From: Phycisphaerales bacterium
Lineage (GTDB): Bacteria; Planctomycetota; Phycisphaerae; Phycisphaerales; UBA1924
Direction of reading: 5' to 3'
NCBI GenBank assembly: GCA_016793015.1
Contig: JAEUJD010000075.1
Location: 1-35,135, forward strand
DNA: 35,135 bases
The position numbers and the translations under genes were made by a program. Shown here piece after piece: positions 25,665 to 33,791 of this stretch. The notes beneath the pieces were generated by a model, which ran no database searches, was not told the DNA's origin, and saw only the letters and a list, made by a program, of their open reading frames with translations. Numbering within the stretch: position 1 is the stretch's first letter; every line of letters starts with the position of its first letter.

Positions 25665-26390
25665 TCAACCCTTCTTCCGGCCGCACCCGACCCCAAATTC
25701 GCGGCAGATCGCATCGTCCTTGCACGTTCCGCTCCGCGCCTTGCAGACCGCGCGCCCGTGCCAGATGATCTCGTGCGAAAGCTCGCACCAGCGCTCCCGC
25801 GGAAAAAGCGCCATCAGTTTCCGCTCGATCGTCTTCACGTCGTCCCCCTCCTTCGCAAGCCCGAACCGCACCGCCAGGCGCGCGATGTGCGTATCCACCA
25901 CAAAGCCTTCGTTGATCCCAAAGCAGTTGCCCAGCACCACGTTCGCCGTCTTGCGCGCAACCCCCGGCAGACGGATCAACTCCGCCATCGTGCGGGGCAC
26001 CTCGCCACCAAACTCCTCTCCCAGCATCCGTGCAGCGCCCGCGATGCTTTTCGCCTTGTTCCGAAACAGCCCGATCGATCGAAGAAACGGCTCGAGTTCT
26101 TCCGGCTTGGCCTTTGCCATCGCCCTCGCATCGGGGTACTTGCGAAAAAGTTCCGGCGTCACTTTGTTCACCGCGATATCTGTTGTCTGCGCTGACAGAA
26201 TGGTTGCAATCAGCAACTCGAACGCATTGCGATGCACCAGCGCGCAGTGCGCCTCGGGGTATCTCTTCCGTAAAGCATCCGCCAGCCGCATCGCACGCAC
26301 CCTGGCCGGGCTGCTTGCCCTCGTGTTCTCGGGTTTCGCCTTGGTCACAAGCGGAACGTAGCCACCGGCTTTGCCACCCGAACCCTGCAT
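25665..26390 (-). CDS. nth: Endonuclease III (base-excision DNA glycosylase/AP lyase)
   Basis: This helix-hairpin-helix glycosylase removes oxidised pyrimidines from DNA and cleaves the abasic site. It shows AFELLIATILSAQTTD, the hairpin LPGVARKTANVVLG with the catalytic lysine, and VDTHIARLA with the catalytic aspartate. The C-terminus has four cysteines, but their spacing is C-x6-C-x5-C-x6-C rather than the canonical C-x6-C-x2-C-x5-C, so the iron-sulfur loop is atypical. The ATG at 26390 gives 241 residues; GTG 26348 or ATG 26291 would remove the Lys/Gly-rich N-terminal extension and are also possible. It converges with the LOG gene across a short repeat. Confidence 0.93.
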   Translation of the reverse strand: MQGSGGKAGGYVPLVTKAKPENTRASSPARVRAMRLADALRKRYPEAHCALVHRNAFELLIATILSAQTTDIAVNKVTPELFRKYPDARAMAKAKPEELEPFLRSIGLFRNKAKSIAGAARMLGEEFGGEVPRTMAELIRLPGVARKTANVVLGNCFGINEGFVVDTHIARLAVRFGLAKEGDDVKTIERKLMALFPRERWCELSHEIIWHGRAVCKARSGTCKDDAICREFGVGCGRKKG

Positions 26391-26437
26391 TTGAGGTCCG
26401 GATAACACTCAGTTTTGGGGTGTGGGCGGGGTTTTCG

Positions 26438-26466
26438 TTGACCCCGGGGGCACTCTCGATGAGAAT
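26438..26466 (+). promoter_or_regulatory. Sigma70-like promoter for the candidate structured RNA
   Basis: TTGACC (26438-26443) and GAGAAT (26461-26466) are separated by 17 bases. This gives a near-consensus -35, a moderate -10 and ideal spacing. Transcription would begin near 26473, directly before the hairpin array and its terminator. This is prediction by eye. Confidence 0.5.
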
Positions 26467-26472
26467 GAATCG

Positions 26473-26679
26473 CCGGATTCCGCCCCCGGCCTTTTGGAGG
26501 AGACAAGCACCAAGCTTGTTTCTATTTCCGCCCGCGCGGCGTACACGCACCCGCGTGTACGCGTGCGCCGTCATTTCGGCGCACTTCTGCGCTGCCGCTG
26601 CCGAAAGGCGCCGGTTCGCGAAGGTTGTCTTCCTTTGACCACCGAGCCAAGTGGTGTTTGGCTCGGTGGTTCTTTTTTT
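26473..26679 (+). ncRNA. Candidate structured small RNA ending in an intrinsic terminator
   Basis: About 207 bases between a promoter-like sequence and a strong terminator form a chain of near-perfect helices. AGGAGACAA (26498-26506) can pair with 26625-26634 as a closing stem, with one bulge. Alternatively AGACAAGC can pair with the following GCTTGTTT across a five-base loop. Inside are a perfect 10-bp hairpin GCGTACACGC/GCGTGTACGC with an ACCC loop (26539-26562), an immediately adjacent perfect 8-bp hairpin GTGCGCCG/CGGCGCAC with a six-base loop (26563-26584), and a small GCCGAAAGGC hairpin with a GNRA loop (26599-26608 approximately). I do not recognise tmRNA, RNase P RNA, SRP RNA or 6S RNA signatures. 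The two pairings of the GGAGGAG segment exclude each other, which could allow switching. Family and function are unknown. Confidence 0.5.
26638..26679 (+). terminator. Rho-independent terminator
   Basis: ACCACCGAGCCAA (26638-26650) pairs perfectly with TTGGCTCGGTGGT (26658-26670) around a seven-base loop and is followed by TCTTTTTTT. The T tract is on the plus strand only, so it ends a rightward transcript. No plus-strand protein gene ends here, which points to the structured RNA. Confidence 0.9.
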
Positions 26680-26716
26680 GGCGTGCTCCGGCCGCACGCA
26701 ACACGCAGAGCGCAAG

Positions 26717-26790
26717 TATGCCCGACAGGAGTTGAACCTGTAACCTCTGCCTTCGGAGGGCAGCGCTCTATCCAGTTGAGCTACGGGCAC
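26717..26790 (-). tRNA. tRNA-Arg(CCG)
   Basis: The minus strand folds into a complete cloverleaf of 74 bases. The acceptor stem is GTGCCCG with CGGGCAT (one G-T pair at the end), the D stem GCTC/GAGC, the anticodon stem CTGCC/GGCAG with loop CTCCGAA, and the T stem ACAGG/CCTGT with loop TTCAACT. Anticodon CCG reads the arginine codon CGG. The discriminator base is A, and the 3' CCA is not encoded. It is transcribed toward the structured-RNA terminator, opposite to the MFS-like gene. Confidence 0.95.
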
Positions 26791-26874
26791 ATCAGTGCAT
26801 ACTTGCCGCGTTCCGAGCCCGCGGCAGCCCGATGCTACGATCGGCCCATCGCGGAAGCAAACCGCCCCTCTCGC

Positions 26875-28221
26875 ATGTCGACAGCAATTCACACCGAAGC
26901 CCGACGCACCAACGCTCCCGGGCCTGCGCCGTCGTTTTCCTCGCGCCCGACGCCCAAACCGGCTGTTTACGGCTTTACGTTCATCAACAGCCTTTCCGCC
27001 GGCCTGGTCACCAGCGGCATTTTCGTCCTGACCGCCGAGGGCTTCGGCTTTTCGGCCCTGCAGAATTTTCTCCTCGGCGTGGTGCTGGGCGTCATGTACA
27101 TCATCGGGGCGCTCGGCGCTCAGCGGTTGACCCGGTTCCTGCGAAGGTTGATCCCGGGATTGAGCAGCCGCGGCATTCTGGTTGTGATCATGATCGCGCT
27201 CGGGTCGCTGACCGCGCTGCCGGCGGTTGTCTGCGGCTTCGGCAAACCCGCGCCCGGTGCGGGGGGTGAGTGGTCGGTCTGGGTGATGATCACGCTCTAC
27301 AGCCCGATCACCGGGATTCTCTGGCCGATGGTCGAGTCGTTTCTGTCCGGGGGCCGGCGGGGCAAGGAACTCCGCGCGACCATCGGACTGTGGAATGTGA
27401 TCTGGAGCGCCGCGCTCGTCATCGGCGCGTGGTCGATCTCGCGTTTCGTCGGCAACGCGCCGGGCGCGGCACTGGTTGGCCTGGGCGCTCTGCAGATCGC
27501 ATCCATCGCCATCCTCCTCTGGTTCCCGCGGGAGCCGGGTGTTCATGTGCACGAAGAGCACGGCGCGACGCCGCCCATTTACGCTGACCTGCTGACCACC
27601 TTCCGCGTTTTCCTTCCCACGTCGTACGTCGTGAGCAGCGCGCTCGGGCCGATTCTTCCTCTCGCGTGCAACGCCATCGGCGTTCCGGCGGAGTGGCAGA
27701 TGGTCGTGACCTCGGCGTGGCTGCTGCCCCGCTGTCTCGGATTTCTGACGCTCGAACGCTGGCACGGCTGGCACGGCAAGTGGTCGGCGCCGATTGTTGG
27801 AGGCACCCTCTTCGCCGGCGGTTTTGCGCTCGCCATCTTCGCTTGGAGCATCGCGAAGAACGATCCGGCGCAGGGGCTCGACTGGCGCGCCCTCGAGATC
27901 CTGCTGGCCGGTCTGGCACTTTTCGGGCTTGGCATGTCGGTTATCTACGCCGGGGCGATCTACTACGCCATGGAAGTTGGTGCGGCAGAGGTCGAAGCCG
28001 GCGGCATGCACGAGGCGCTGATCGGCGTCGGGTACACGGGCGGGCCGCTGCTGGGCGTGCTTGCGATCGGGGCGCAGTCGCAGGGAATCATCCGCGCCAA
28101 TTCGGTCAGCACGTTTATTCTGACCGGCGTTTTGATCGTGCTGCTGGTCGCCTCGGCGATCGTCGTGAAACGCGTGCGCGAGGGTCACCGCAAGCATCGC
28201 GTACCCCACGTGAGCCCGTAG
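26875..28221 (+). CDS. Twelve-helix MFS-type transporter
   Basis: This 448-residue membrane protein begins with about 32 polar residues, then a succession of hydrophobic helices with charged turns: [67 protein letters not shown] and so on to [21 protein letters not shown] at the C-terminus. The layout and the [20 protein letters not shown] cytoplasmic loop between helices fit the major facilitator superfamily. No substrate signature is visible. A longer frame extending to 26422 would read through the tRNA and terminator and is rejected. ATG 26875 begins [11 protein letters not shown]. The gene's base composition is G-rich on the plus strand, unlike the plus-strand genes to the left. Confidence 0.75.
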   Translation: MSTAIHTEARRTNAPGPAPSFSSRPTPKPAVYGFTFINSLSAGLVTSGIFVLTAEGFGFSALQNFLLGVVLGVMYIIGALGAQRLTRFLRRLIPGLSSRGILVVIMIALGSLTALPAVVCGFGKPAPGAGGEWSVWVMITLYSPITGILWPMVESFLSGGRRGKELRATIGLWNVIWSAALVIGAWSISRFVGNAPGAALVGLGALQIASIAILLWFPREPGVHVHEEHGATPPIYADLLTTFRVFLPTSYVVSSALGPILPLACNAIGVPAEWQMVVTSAWLLPRCLGFLTLERWHGWHGKWSAPIVGGTLFAGGFALAIFAWSIAKNDPAQGLDWRALEILLAGLALFGLGMSVIYAGAIYYAMEVGAAEVEAGGMHEALIGVGYTGGPLLGVLAIGAQSQGIIRANSVSTFILTGVLIVLLVASAIVVKRVREGHRKHRVPHVSP

Positions 28222-28317
28222 AGATCGCCGGTGTTCGCCAATTTTTCGAGCGTGCCGAACCACGGTAAGGCCTGCTTTCGGTGGGGCGCTTGGAGAGCCG
28301 GTAGAAAAGGAAGATGT

Positions 28318-29892
28318 CTACTGAGCGACGGGCGGTGAGCCCGCACCATCGGCCGCGGGCTCGGCAACGGGACGGAATTCGGGCGGGCCTGCGCCGGGCT
28401 CGCCGTCTTCGAGGCCCCAGCCGCCGCCGAGGGCTTTGTAGAGCGCGACGAGGCTTGTGCTGACGTTGGTTTCGCTCTGGGCGAGGGCGTCTTCGGAAAC
28501 GAACAACTGGCGCTGCGCAACGAGCACGTTGAGGAAGTCGGTTTTCCCGTTGCTGTAGAGTTCCATCGAGTAATCGACGGCCTTCTTGTTCGCTTCGACG
28601 GCCTCGGCCAGCGAGACGCGTCGGCGCTGCTGCGAGGTGAAGTTCACGAGCGCGGTCTCGGTGTCCTGCAGCGCGATGAGAACGGTCTGCTTGTACGTCG
28701 CGAGGGCCTCGTCGGTCGCGCCCCGCTGGAGTTCGATGTTGCCCCGGGTCTGGCCGCCGTCGAAGACGAGCCAGTTGGCGCCCGGCCCGTACGACCAATA
28801 GTGATTCGCGAGGTTCCCAAGGTCGCCGGCGTTGCCGCCCTGAAGACCGATCGAGCCGGTGATGCTGAACTGCGGGTACAGGTTGGCGATCGCGGCGCCG
28901 ATCTGCGCCGTCGCGGCGTGCAAATTCGCCTCGGCTCGCCGAATGTCCGGTCGGCGCTGCAGCAGTTCCGAAGGCAGGCCGATCGGGATCGAATCCGGCG
29001 CCTTGGGAATCGCCTGATCGGGCGTCAGTTCCGCGAGCAGGACGGCGGGCTCCTCGCCCAGGAGAACGCCCAGCGCGTAGATGTACGTGCGAACCTGACC
29101 CTCGAGCACGGGGATCGAAGATCGCGTCGAGGCGACCTGCGCCTCCGCGTTGGCAACATCGAGCCCGGCGACGAAGCCGGCCTCGAAGCGCTCGCGGGTG
29201 AGCGCGAGCGTCGTCTCCTGCGCTTCGAGGTTGCTCTTGGAGATCGTCAGTTGGTACTGCGCACCGCGCAGGTTGATGTAGTTGGTGCCGATCTCGCCGG
29301 CCAGCGTCACGAGCACATCGTCGCGGTTCTCGAAGGATGCTTCCAGCCCGGCTTTGGCCGACTCGATCTGGCGCCGGACCCCGCCGAAAACGTCGATCTC
29401 CCACGAGGCATCGAACCCGGCCTGGTACGACTCGGTGATGCGTCCGTTTCCGCCGGTGCCGACGCCGCCAAGCGGGCTGCGGGACTGCTGCGCGTTGATG
29501 CCGATGCTGACCGAGGGGTAGAGCCCGCCGGTCGCGATCATGACCTGCGCGCGGGCCTGGCGGATGCGGGCGATGGCGACGGCGACATCGAGATTCTGGC
29601 GCTGCGCGACGGCAATGAGGTCGGTGAGTTTCTGATCGTTGAATTCACGCCACCAGCGGGAGATCTCGATCGGGTCTTCGTTGGGCTTGCTGGCGAGACT
29701 GTCGGGCGCGACGCTCTTGTCGAGTCCGGCGAACTTCGACGCGACTTTGGTGTCGGGCTTCTGATAGTCGGGGCCGACCATGCAGCCAGAGGAAAAGAGG
29801 ATTTCACCACAGAGGCACAAAGAGCACACAGGAACCCAAAGACGGAATCTTTGATTCGCGAGATCGAGTGGTTTGAACTGCCTGACATCCAT
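28318..29892 (-). CDS. NodT-type outer-membrane efflux lipoprotein with an element-derived N-terminus
   Basis: This 524-residue TolC-like channel subunit shows the NodT opening CMVGPDYQKPD after Cys37, then two outer-membrane efflux repeats with long helices (LIAVAQRQNLDVAVAIARIRQARAQ and ERFEAGFVAGLDVANAEAQ). The GLPSELLQRRPDIRRAEANL motif and the QALKQTV-like second helix pair are in place. It should form the outer-membrane exit of the adjacent MacAB-like pump. The expected hydrophobic signal peptide is abnormal: residues 1 to about 29 are encoded inside the inverted-repeat element at 29804-29960 and read LWVPVCSLCLCGEILF before SSGC. The lipobox is weak and a Glu sits in the hydrophobic core. 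Export may be impaired, or a start at the ATG after the Cys (29781) may be used. Confidence 0.88.
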   Translation of the reverse strand: MDVRQFKPLDLANQRFRLWVPVCSLCLCGEILFSSGCMVGPDYQKPDTKVASKFAGLDKSVAPDSLASKPNEDPIEISRWWREFNDQKLTDLIAVAQRQNLDVAVAIARIRQARAQVMIATGGLYPSVSIGINAQQSRSPLGGVGTGGNGRITESYQAGFDASWEIDVFGGVRRQIESAKAGLEASFENRDDVLVTLAGEIGTNYINLRGAQYQLTISKSNLEAQETTLALTRERFEAGFVAGLDVANAEAQVASTRSSIPVLEGQVRTYIYALGVLLGEEPAVLLAELTPDQAIPKAPDSIPIGLPSELLQRRPDIRRAEANLHAATAQIGAAIANLYPQFSITGSIGLQGGNAGDLGNLANHYWSYGPGANWLVFDGGQTRGNIELQRGATDEALATYKQTVLIALQDTETALVNFTSQQRRRVSLAEAVEANKKAVDYSMELYSNGKTDFLNVLVAQRQLFVSEDALAQSETNVSTSLVALYKALGGGWGLEDGEPGAGPPEFRPVAEPAADGAGSPPVAQ

Positions 29893-29960
29893 TGGTCGTT
29901 CTGGTTTCCTCTCTCTATCCCGTGTCCCCTGATCTCTTCTTCCCTGTGTCTCTGTGGTGA
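29804..29960. mobile_element. MITE-like element with TCACCACAGAG terminal inverted repeats
   Basis: The left end TCACCACAGAGGCACAAAGA (29804-29823) and the inverted right end TCACCACAGAGACACAGGGA (29941-29960) match over about 20 bases with three differences. They enclose 117 bases that do not form an obvious gene. The element fills the whole spacer between the permease stop (29967) and the nodT reading frame, and it covers the first 29 or so nodT codons. No transposase is encoded, so any movement would need a trans-acting enzyme. A single end of the same family sits at 25025-25056. Confidence 0.6.
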
Positions 29961-29966
29961 CTTGCT

Positions 29967-31328
29967 CTATTCGTACCGCAGCGCCTCGATCGGATCGAGT
30001 CGCGATGCTTTCCAGGCGGGGTAGAAGCCGAAGACGATACCGACGGCGGCGGAGACGACGATCGAGGCGATGATGGCTTCGACGGAGCTTTCGATGGGCC
30101 AGCGGAGGAACTTCTGGACCATCAGCGCCGCGCCGCGGCCGAGCGCGAGGCCGAGGAGGCCCCCGATCAGGCAGAGGAGCGTGGCTTCAGTCAGAAACTG
30201 GCGCAGGATGTCGCGGGAGCGGGCGCCGACGGCCATCCGCAGGCCGATCTCGCGGGTGCGCTCGGTGACGGAAACCAGCATGATGTTCATGATGCCGACA
30301 CCCCCCACCACCAGCGAGATGAGCGCGACGGCGAGCAGCAGGTTGGTCATCATGTTGGTGGTGCTGGCCAGGGCGTTTGCGCTCTCGGTCATGTCGCGGA
30401 TGCTGAAATCGTCGGGTTCGCCGGGCTGGAGCCGGTGACGCTCGCGGAGCAGGGCCGTGACTTCGCGGATCGCGGGACGGATCTGATCGCCGGCGGTCGC
30501 GGACATGATGACCTGATCGACGTTGGCGAAGCGCACCGGCATCGGCGCATCGGCGGACTGGGTCGAAGACTGCGCGGGGAAGACTGCCTTTGCACCCGGA
30601 AAGGTTGAATCGGCGGAATTCGATGAAGTGGTCGCGGTGCTTGCGGTCGTGGAACTTGCGGTCGAACTGCCCGAAACGCGGTACTTGATGGTCGTCCACG
30701 GGGCGAGCAGGATGTCGTCCTGATCCATGCCGAAGGCGTTCGCGCCCTTGGGGGTCAGCACGCCGACGACGGTGAACGCGACGTTCTTGACGCGGATCTC
30801 TTTGCCCACGGGGTTCTGTCCGCCGAAGAGTTCACGCACAAGGGTCTGACCCACGACGCAGACGCGCGAAGCGTTGCGCACATCCGCATCGGTGAAGATG
30901 TCGCCATCGGCGAGTTGCGACCAGTCGCGCACGGTGAGGTATGCGGGAGTGGAGCCGTAGACGAAAGTCGGAACCCAGTTCTTGTCTTGATAGACGATTT
31001 GGGGGCGGGCGCGGACGAGCGGGGCGGCAGCGGCGATCGCGCTGCACTCGCGGAGGATCGCGTCGCAGTCTTCGGCCGTGAGCGTGAGCGAGCTGCCGCC
31101 ACCGAAGGAGACGCCGCCGGTTGAGGCGGTGCCGGGGAAAATCAGCAGGTTGTTCGCGCCCATGCTGGCGATGGTCCTGGAGATCGAGCCGGACGAACCC
31201 TTGCCGATTTCCATCATGGCGATCACGGCGGCGATGCCGATGACGATGCCCAGAACCGTGAGCGCGGAGCGGGTGATATTGCGCCGGAGCGCGCGGACGG
31301 CGGTGCCGAGGGTTTTCCTGATCGTCAT
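29967..31328 (-). CDS. MacB-type ABC transporter permease (FtsX domain)
   Basis: This 453-residue permease has the MacB topology: one helix near the N-terminus (LTVLGIVIGIAAVIAMMEIG), a large periplasmic MacB-PCD domain, and three C-terminal helices starting LLLAVALISLVVGGVGIMNIMLVSV, followed by TERTREIGLRMAVGA and FGFYPAWKASRLDPIEAL, the FtsX hallmark. It works with the ATPase next to it as a mechanotransmission pump that pushes periplasmic substrates to the outer-membrane channel. A Ser/Thr/Ala-rich low-complexity segment at about 219-261 interrupts the periplasmic domain. The start codon overlaps the ATPase stop (ATGA, 31325-31328). In MacB proper the two domains are fused; here they are separate. 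Substrate unknown. Confidence 0.93.
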   Translation of the reverse strand: MTIRKTLGTAVRALRRNITRSALTVLGIVIGIAAVIAMMEIGKGSSGSISRTIASMGANNLLIFPGTASTGGVSFGGGSSLTLTAEDCDAILRECSAIAAAAPLVRARPQIVYQDKNWVPTFVYGSTPAYLTVRDWSQLADGDIFTDADVRNASRVCVVGQTLVRELFGGQNPVGKEIRVKNVAFTVVGVLTPKGANAFGMDQDDILLAPWTTIKYRVSGSSTASSTTASTATTSSNSADSTFPGAKAVFPAQSSTQSADAPMPVRFANVDQVIMSATAGDQIRPAIREVTALLRERHRLQPGEPDDFSIRDMTESANALASTTNMMTNLLLAVALISLVVGGVGIMNIMLVSVTERTREIGLRMAVGARSRDILRQFLTEATLLCLIGGLLGLALGRGAALMVQKFLRWPIESSVEAIIASIVVSAAVGIVFGFYPAWKASRLDPIEALRYE

Positions 31329-32086
31329 GCGACCTGACTTTCCGCGTGCGCCGCGGGCGCGCTGTGCGATTGGAGCGGAGGGGGTGGACCTTCCCGCACG
31401 GTGTCGGATTCGATCATGCCGTCGCGCAGGCGGATGTTGCGCCGGGCGTGGCCGGCAACGGTCGGATCGTGCGTGACGAGGATGATCGTGATTCCCTCGG
31501 CGCGGTTGAGGCGATCGAACATCTCGAGGATTTCGGCGGTGGTGCGCGAATCGAGGTTGCCGGTGGGTTCGTCGGCGAAGAGCACGGGGGGTTGATTGAT
31601 GAGGGCGCGGGCGATGGCGACTCGCTGCTGCTGGCCACCCGACAACTGGCTCGGGCGGTGGTCCATGCGTTCGCCGAGACCGACCATTTTGAGCAGGTCG
31701 ATCGCGCGGGCTTTGGCGTCGCGCTCGCTCAGGCCGGTGTTGGTGTAGGCGAGGGGCATCATGACCTGCTCGAGCGCGGTGGTGCGCGGCAGGAGGTTGA
31801 AGTTCTGGAAGACGAATCCGATTTTCCTGTTGCGGATCATGGCGCGGGCGTCGGAGGACATGCGAGAGACTTCGACGCCGTCGAGCCAGTATTCGCCGCT
31901 GGTGGGTCGATCGAGACAGCCGAGCAGATTCATGAGCGTGGTTTTGCCCGAGCCGGATGAGCCGGTGAGCGCGACATAGGCGCCGCGCTCGATCGTGAGC
32001 GAGATGCCCCGGAGGACGTGCACGCTGATTTCACCCACGCGGAACGTGCGGCGGATGTCGTTGAGTTTGACGAGGGTGTCGTTCAT
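31325..32086 (-). CDS. MacB-type ABC transporter ATP-binding protein
   Basis: This 253-residue nucleotide-binding subunit has Walker [10 protein letters not shown] (42-50), the Q-loop in [10 protein letters not shown], signature LSGGQQQR (148-155), Walker [14 protein letters not shown] (168-180) and the H-loop in ILVTHD. The spacing and NLDS after Walker B place it in the LolD/MacB export subfamily. It overlaps the permease gene by four bases and lies 93 bases downstream of the adaptor gene, across a dispersed repeat. About 30 residues beyond the usual end are Pro/Ala/Ser-rich. Confidence 0.95.
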   Translation of the reverse strand: MNDTLVKLNDIRRTFRVGEISVHVLRGISLTIERGAYVALTGSSGSGKTTLMNLLGCLDRPTSGEYWLDGVEVSRMSSDARAMIRNRKIGFVFQNFNLLPRTTALEQVMMPLAYTNTGLSERDAKARAIDLLKMVGLGERMDHRPSQLSGGQQQRVAIARALINQPPVLFADEPTGNLDSRTTAEILEMFDRLNRAEGITIILVTHDPTVAGHARRNIRLRDGMIESDTVREGPPPPLQSHSAPAAHAESQVA

Positions 32087-32126
32087 GCGAGCGGGCCGAG
32101 GGCGAACAACGCGGAGGATTTGACAG

Positions 32127-32168
32127 GGAAAGAAGGCATCGAGGCAGGAGGCATCAAGGCATCAAGTG
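32127..32168 (+). repeat. Dispersed repeat, AAGAAGGCATCGAGGCA family, copy 2
   Basis: The plus strand reads AAGAAGGCATCGAGGCAGGA then GGCATCAAGGCATCAAGT. It differs from the copy at 25622-25663 by a few substitutions and one deletion, and lies in the opposite orientation, in the gap between the adaptor and ATPase genes. Confidence 0.75.
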
Positions 32169-32179
32169 AGATGTGCGGA

Positions 32180-33682
32180 TCACCGACCACCTCGGCCGCC
32201 GCCTCCTGGGCGGCCGCCGCCACCGAATGGGCTTGCGGGTGCGAAGGGGTTGGTTGTGCCGCTGGCGGCGCTTGAACCTGCGACGGCTTCGCCGACGACG
32301 ACTTGATCGCCTTCCTGGAGGTTGTCGCTGCTCACTGCGGTCAGGAGGCCGTCGGAGATTCCGATGCGGACTTCAACGGCGCGAAGGCCGCTTTCTTCGA
32401 GGACCCAGACGGTGCCTTTTCGTTCGGCGCGGGCTGCGGATTCGGCTGGGACTGATCCTCCAGCTTCGCGATTGCGGCGCTGGCCTCGCGGGCGATTCGG
32501 GTCGTCGGGGCGTGCGGAGGTTCCACCCGGAAAGGTGGGGATTGGGACTGCGTTGGGAGTCGTGGCGGTTGGAATAGATGTGTTGGGAGTTGTTGCGATC
32601 GGCATCGATGCGTTGGGAGTTGTTTGGGGCGCTGCGGCGATGACGGGGAGATTTGCGGTTGTCGGAGCCCAGCGGAGTGCGGCGTTGGGGACGGCCATGG
32701 TGTTGCGGGCTTCATCGACGACGAAGCGGACGTTGGCGGTGAGATATGGAAGGAGGCGTTTGTCGGGGTTGTCGGTCGCGATTTCGGCGGTGTAGGTGAC
32801 GACGTTCTGCGTCATGGTGGCGTTGAGGCGGACTTTGCGGACTTCGCCTTTGAAGGTTTCGCCGGGGAAGGCATCGACGGTGAAGGTGACGGGGCGGCCG
32901 GGGATGACGTGGCCGACGTCGGCTTCGTTGACTTGGACCAGCACCTTCATTTTGGTGAGGTCTTTGGCGAGGAGGAAAAGACTGGGGGCGTTGAGGCTGG
33001 CGACGACGGTCTGGCCGATCTCGACGCGGCGGTCGATGACGACGCCGCTGACGGGAGAGATGATGGTGCAGTAGGCAAGATTGCGCTTGGCGCGGAGGAG
33101 CGAGGCTTCGGCGATGGCGACACTGGCCTGGGCCTGCGCGATGGAGGCTTCGGAGAGAGAGATGGTGGCGGTGCCTTGTTCGTAGGCGGACTTGGCGGCA
33201 TCGAAGTCGGCGGCGGAGATGGCGCGGCTCTGGCCGAGTTTCTGGGCGCGGGCCCAGTCGCGTTCGGCCTGATCGAGTTTGGCCTTGGACTGGGCGAGGT
33301 TGGCCTGGGCGACGAGGACCTGGGCTTTGCCTTGCGCGAGTTGGGCCTCGGCTGTTGAGACATCGGCTTTGAAGAGGGCATCGTCGATATTGGCGAGGAC
33401 CATTCCGGCATCGACTTCGGAGCGGTAGTCGACGGGCTTGCCGTCTTTGCCGTTGCCGAAACTGGCGATGAGGCCGTTGACCTGCGCGCCGATATCGACG
33501 ACGTCTTCGGGGACGATGGTGCCGGTGGCGGAGATGCTGGAAATGATGTCGGCTTTGCGGACCTGCGCGGTGCGGTAGACGGAGGAATCGGGCTTGGCGC
33601 GGGCTTTATACAGCTGCCACGCGTATGCGCCGCCACCTCCGAGGAGACCGAGGACCACGAGCCAAACAATCAGCTTCTTCAT
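32180..33682 (-). CDS. MacA-like periplasmic adaptor (membrane fusion protein)
   Basis: This 500-residue adaptor links the ABC permease to the outer-membrane channel. It has an N-terminal anchor helix (KKLIVWLVVLGLLGGGGAYAW), a biotinyl-lipoyl-like half (SATGTIVPEDVVDIGAQVNG), a long coiled-coil hairpin at about 100-205 rich in Ala/Gln/Lys, the returning half (CTIISPVSGVVIDRRVEIGQTV) and beta-barrel segments. Residues from about 350 to 440 form a Pro/Thr-rich linker containing three 10-residue repeats beginning TTPN, and the C-terminus is a Gly/Arg-rich tail. ATG 33682 has GGAG a few bases upstream; a TTG at 33685 is possible. A promoter-like sequence lies at 33792-33820. It heads the efflux operon. 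Confidence 0.93.
   Translation of the reverse strand: MKKLIVWLVVLGLLGGGGAYAWQLYKARAKPDSSVYRTAQVRKADIISSISATGTIVPEDVVDIGAQVNGLIASFGNGKDGKPVDYRSEVDAGMVLANIDDALFKADVSTAEAQLAQGKAQVLVAQANLAQSKAKLDQAERDWARAQKLGQSRAISAADFDAAKSAYEQGTATISLSEASIAQAQASVAIAEASLLRAKRNLAYCTIISPVSGVVIDRRVEIGQTVVASLNAPSLFLLAKDLTKMKVLVQVNEADVGHVIPGRPVTFTVDAFPGETFKGEVRKVRLNATMTQNVVTYTAEIATDNPDKRLLPYLTANVRFVVDEARNTMAVPNAALRWAPTTANLPVIAAAPQTTPNASMPIATTPNTSIPTATTPNAVPIPTFPGGTSARPDDPNRPRGQRRNREAGGSVPAESAARAERKGTVWVLEESGLRAVEVRIGISDGLLTAVSSDNLQEGDQVVVGEAVAGSSAASGTTNPFAPASPFGGGGRPGGGGRGGR
32550..32634 (-). repeat. 30-bp tandem repeat inside the macA-like gene
   Basis: Three units with a 30-base period, each carrying GTTGGGAGT on the plus strand, encode TTPNASMPIA, TTPNTSIPTA and TTPNAVPIPT. 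The unit length is a multiple of three, so copy-number change would keep the frame and alter only the length of the linker before the C-terminal domain. Confidence 0.75.
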
Positions 33683-33791
33683 CAAGGACTCCGACCTCCG
33701 GCTTGGGTCTGCCCCGCATGATCGGGGGGCGAGACGATCTTCCTACGAAGGTCAACTGTTGGGGGGCTGAGTGTGTTCCGCTGCTTCGCAG

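Noticed and set aside
26459..26638. A 59-codon Arg-rich frame ending at the terminator
   Set aside because: Its ATG falls on the predicted -10 box, it has no ribosome binding site, and its sequence is dominated by perfect hairpins, which fits an RNA better than a protein.
26422..26874. N-terminal extension of the MFS-like gene
   Set aside because: It would translate through the terminator and the antisense tRNA; the membrane protein begins naturally at 26875.
23821..28263. A 1480-codon open frame on the minus strand
   Set aside because: It runs antisense to the GT9, LOG and MFS genes and through the tRNA, and shows no domain. High GC explains the lack of stops.
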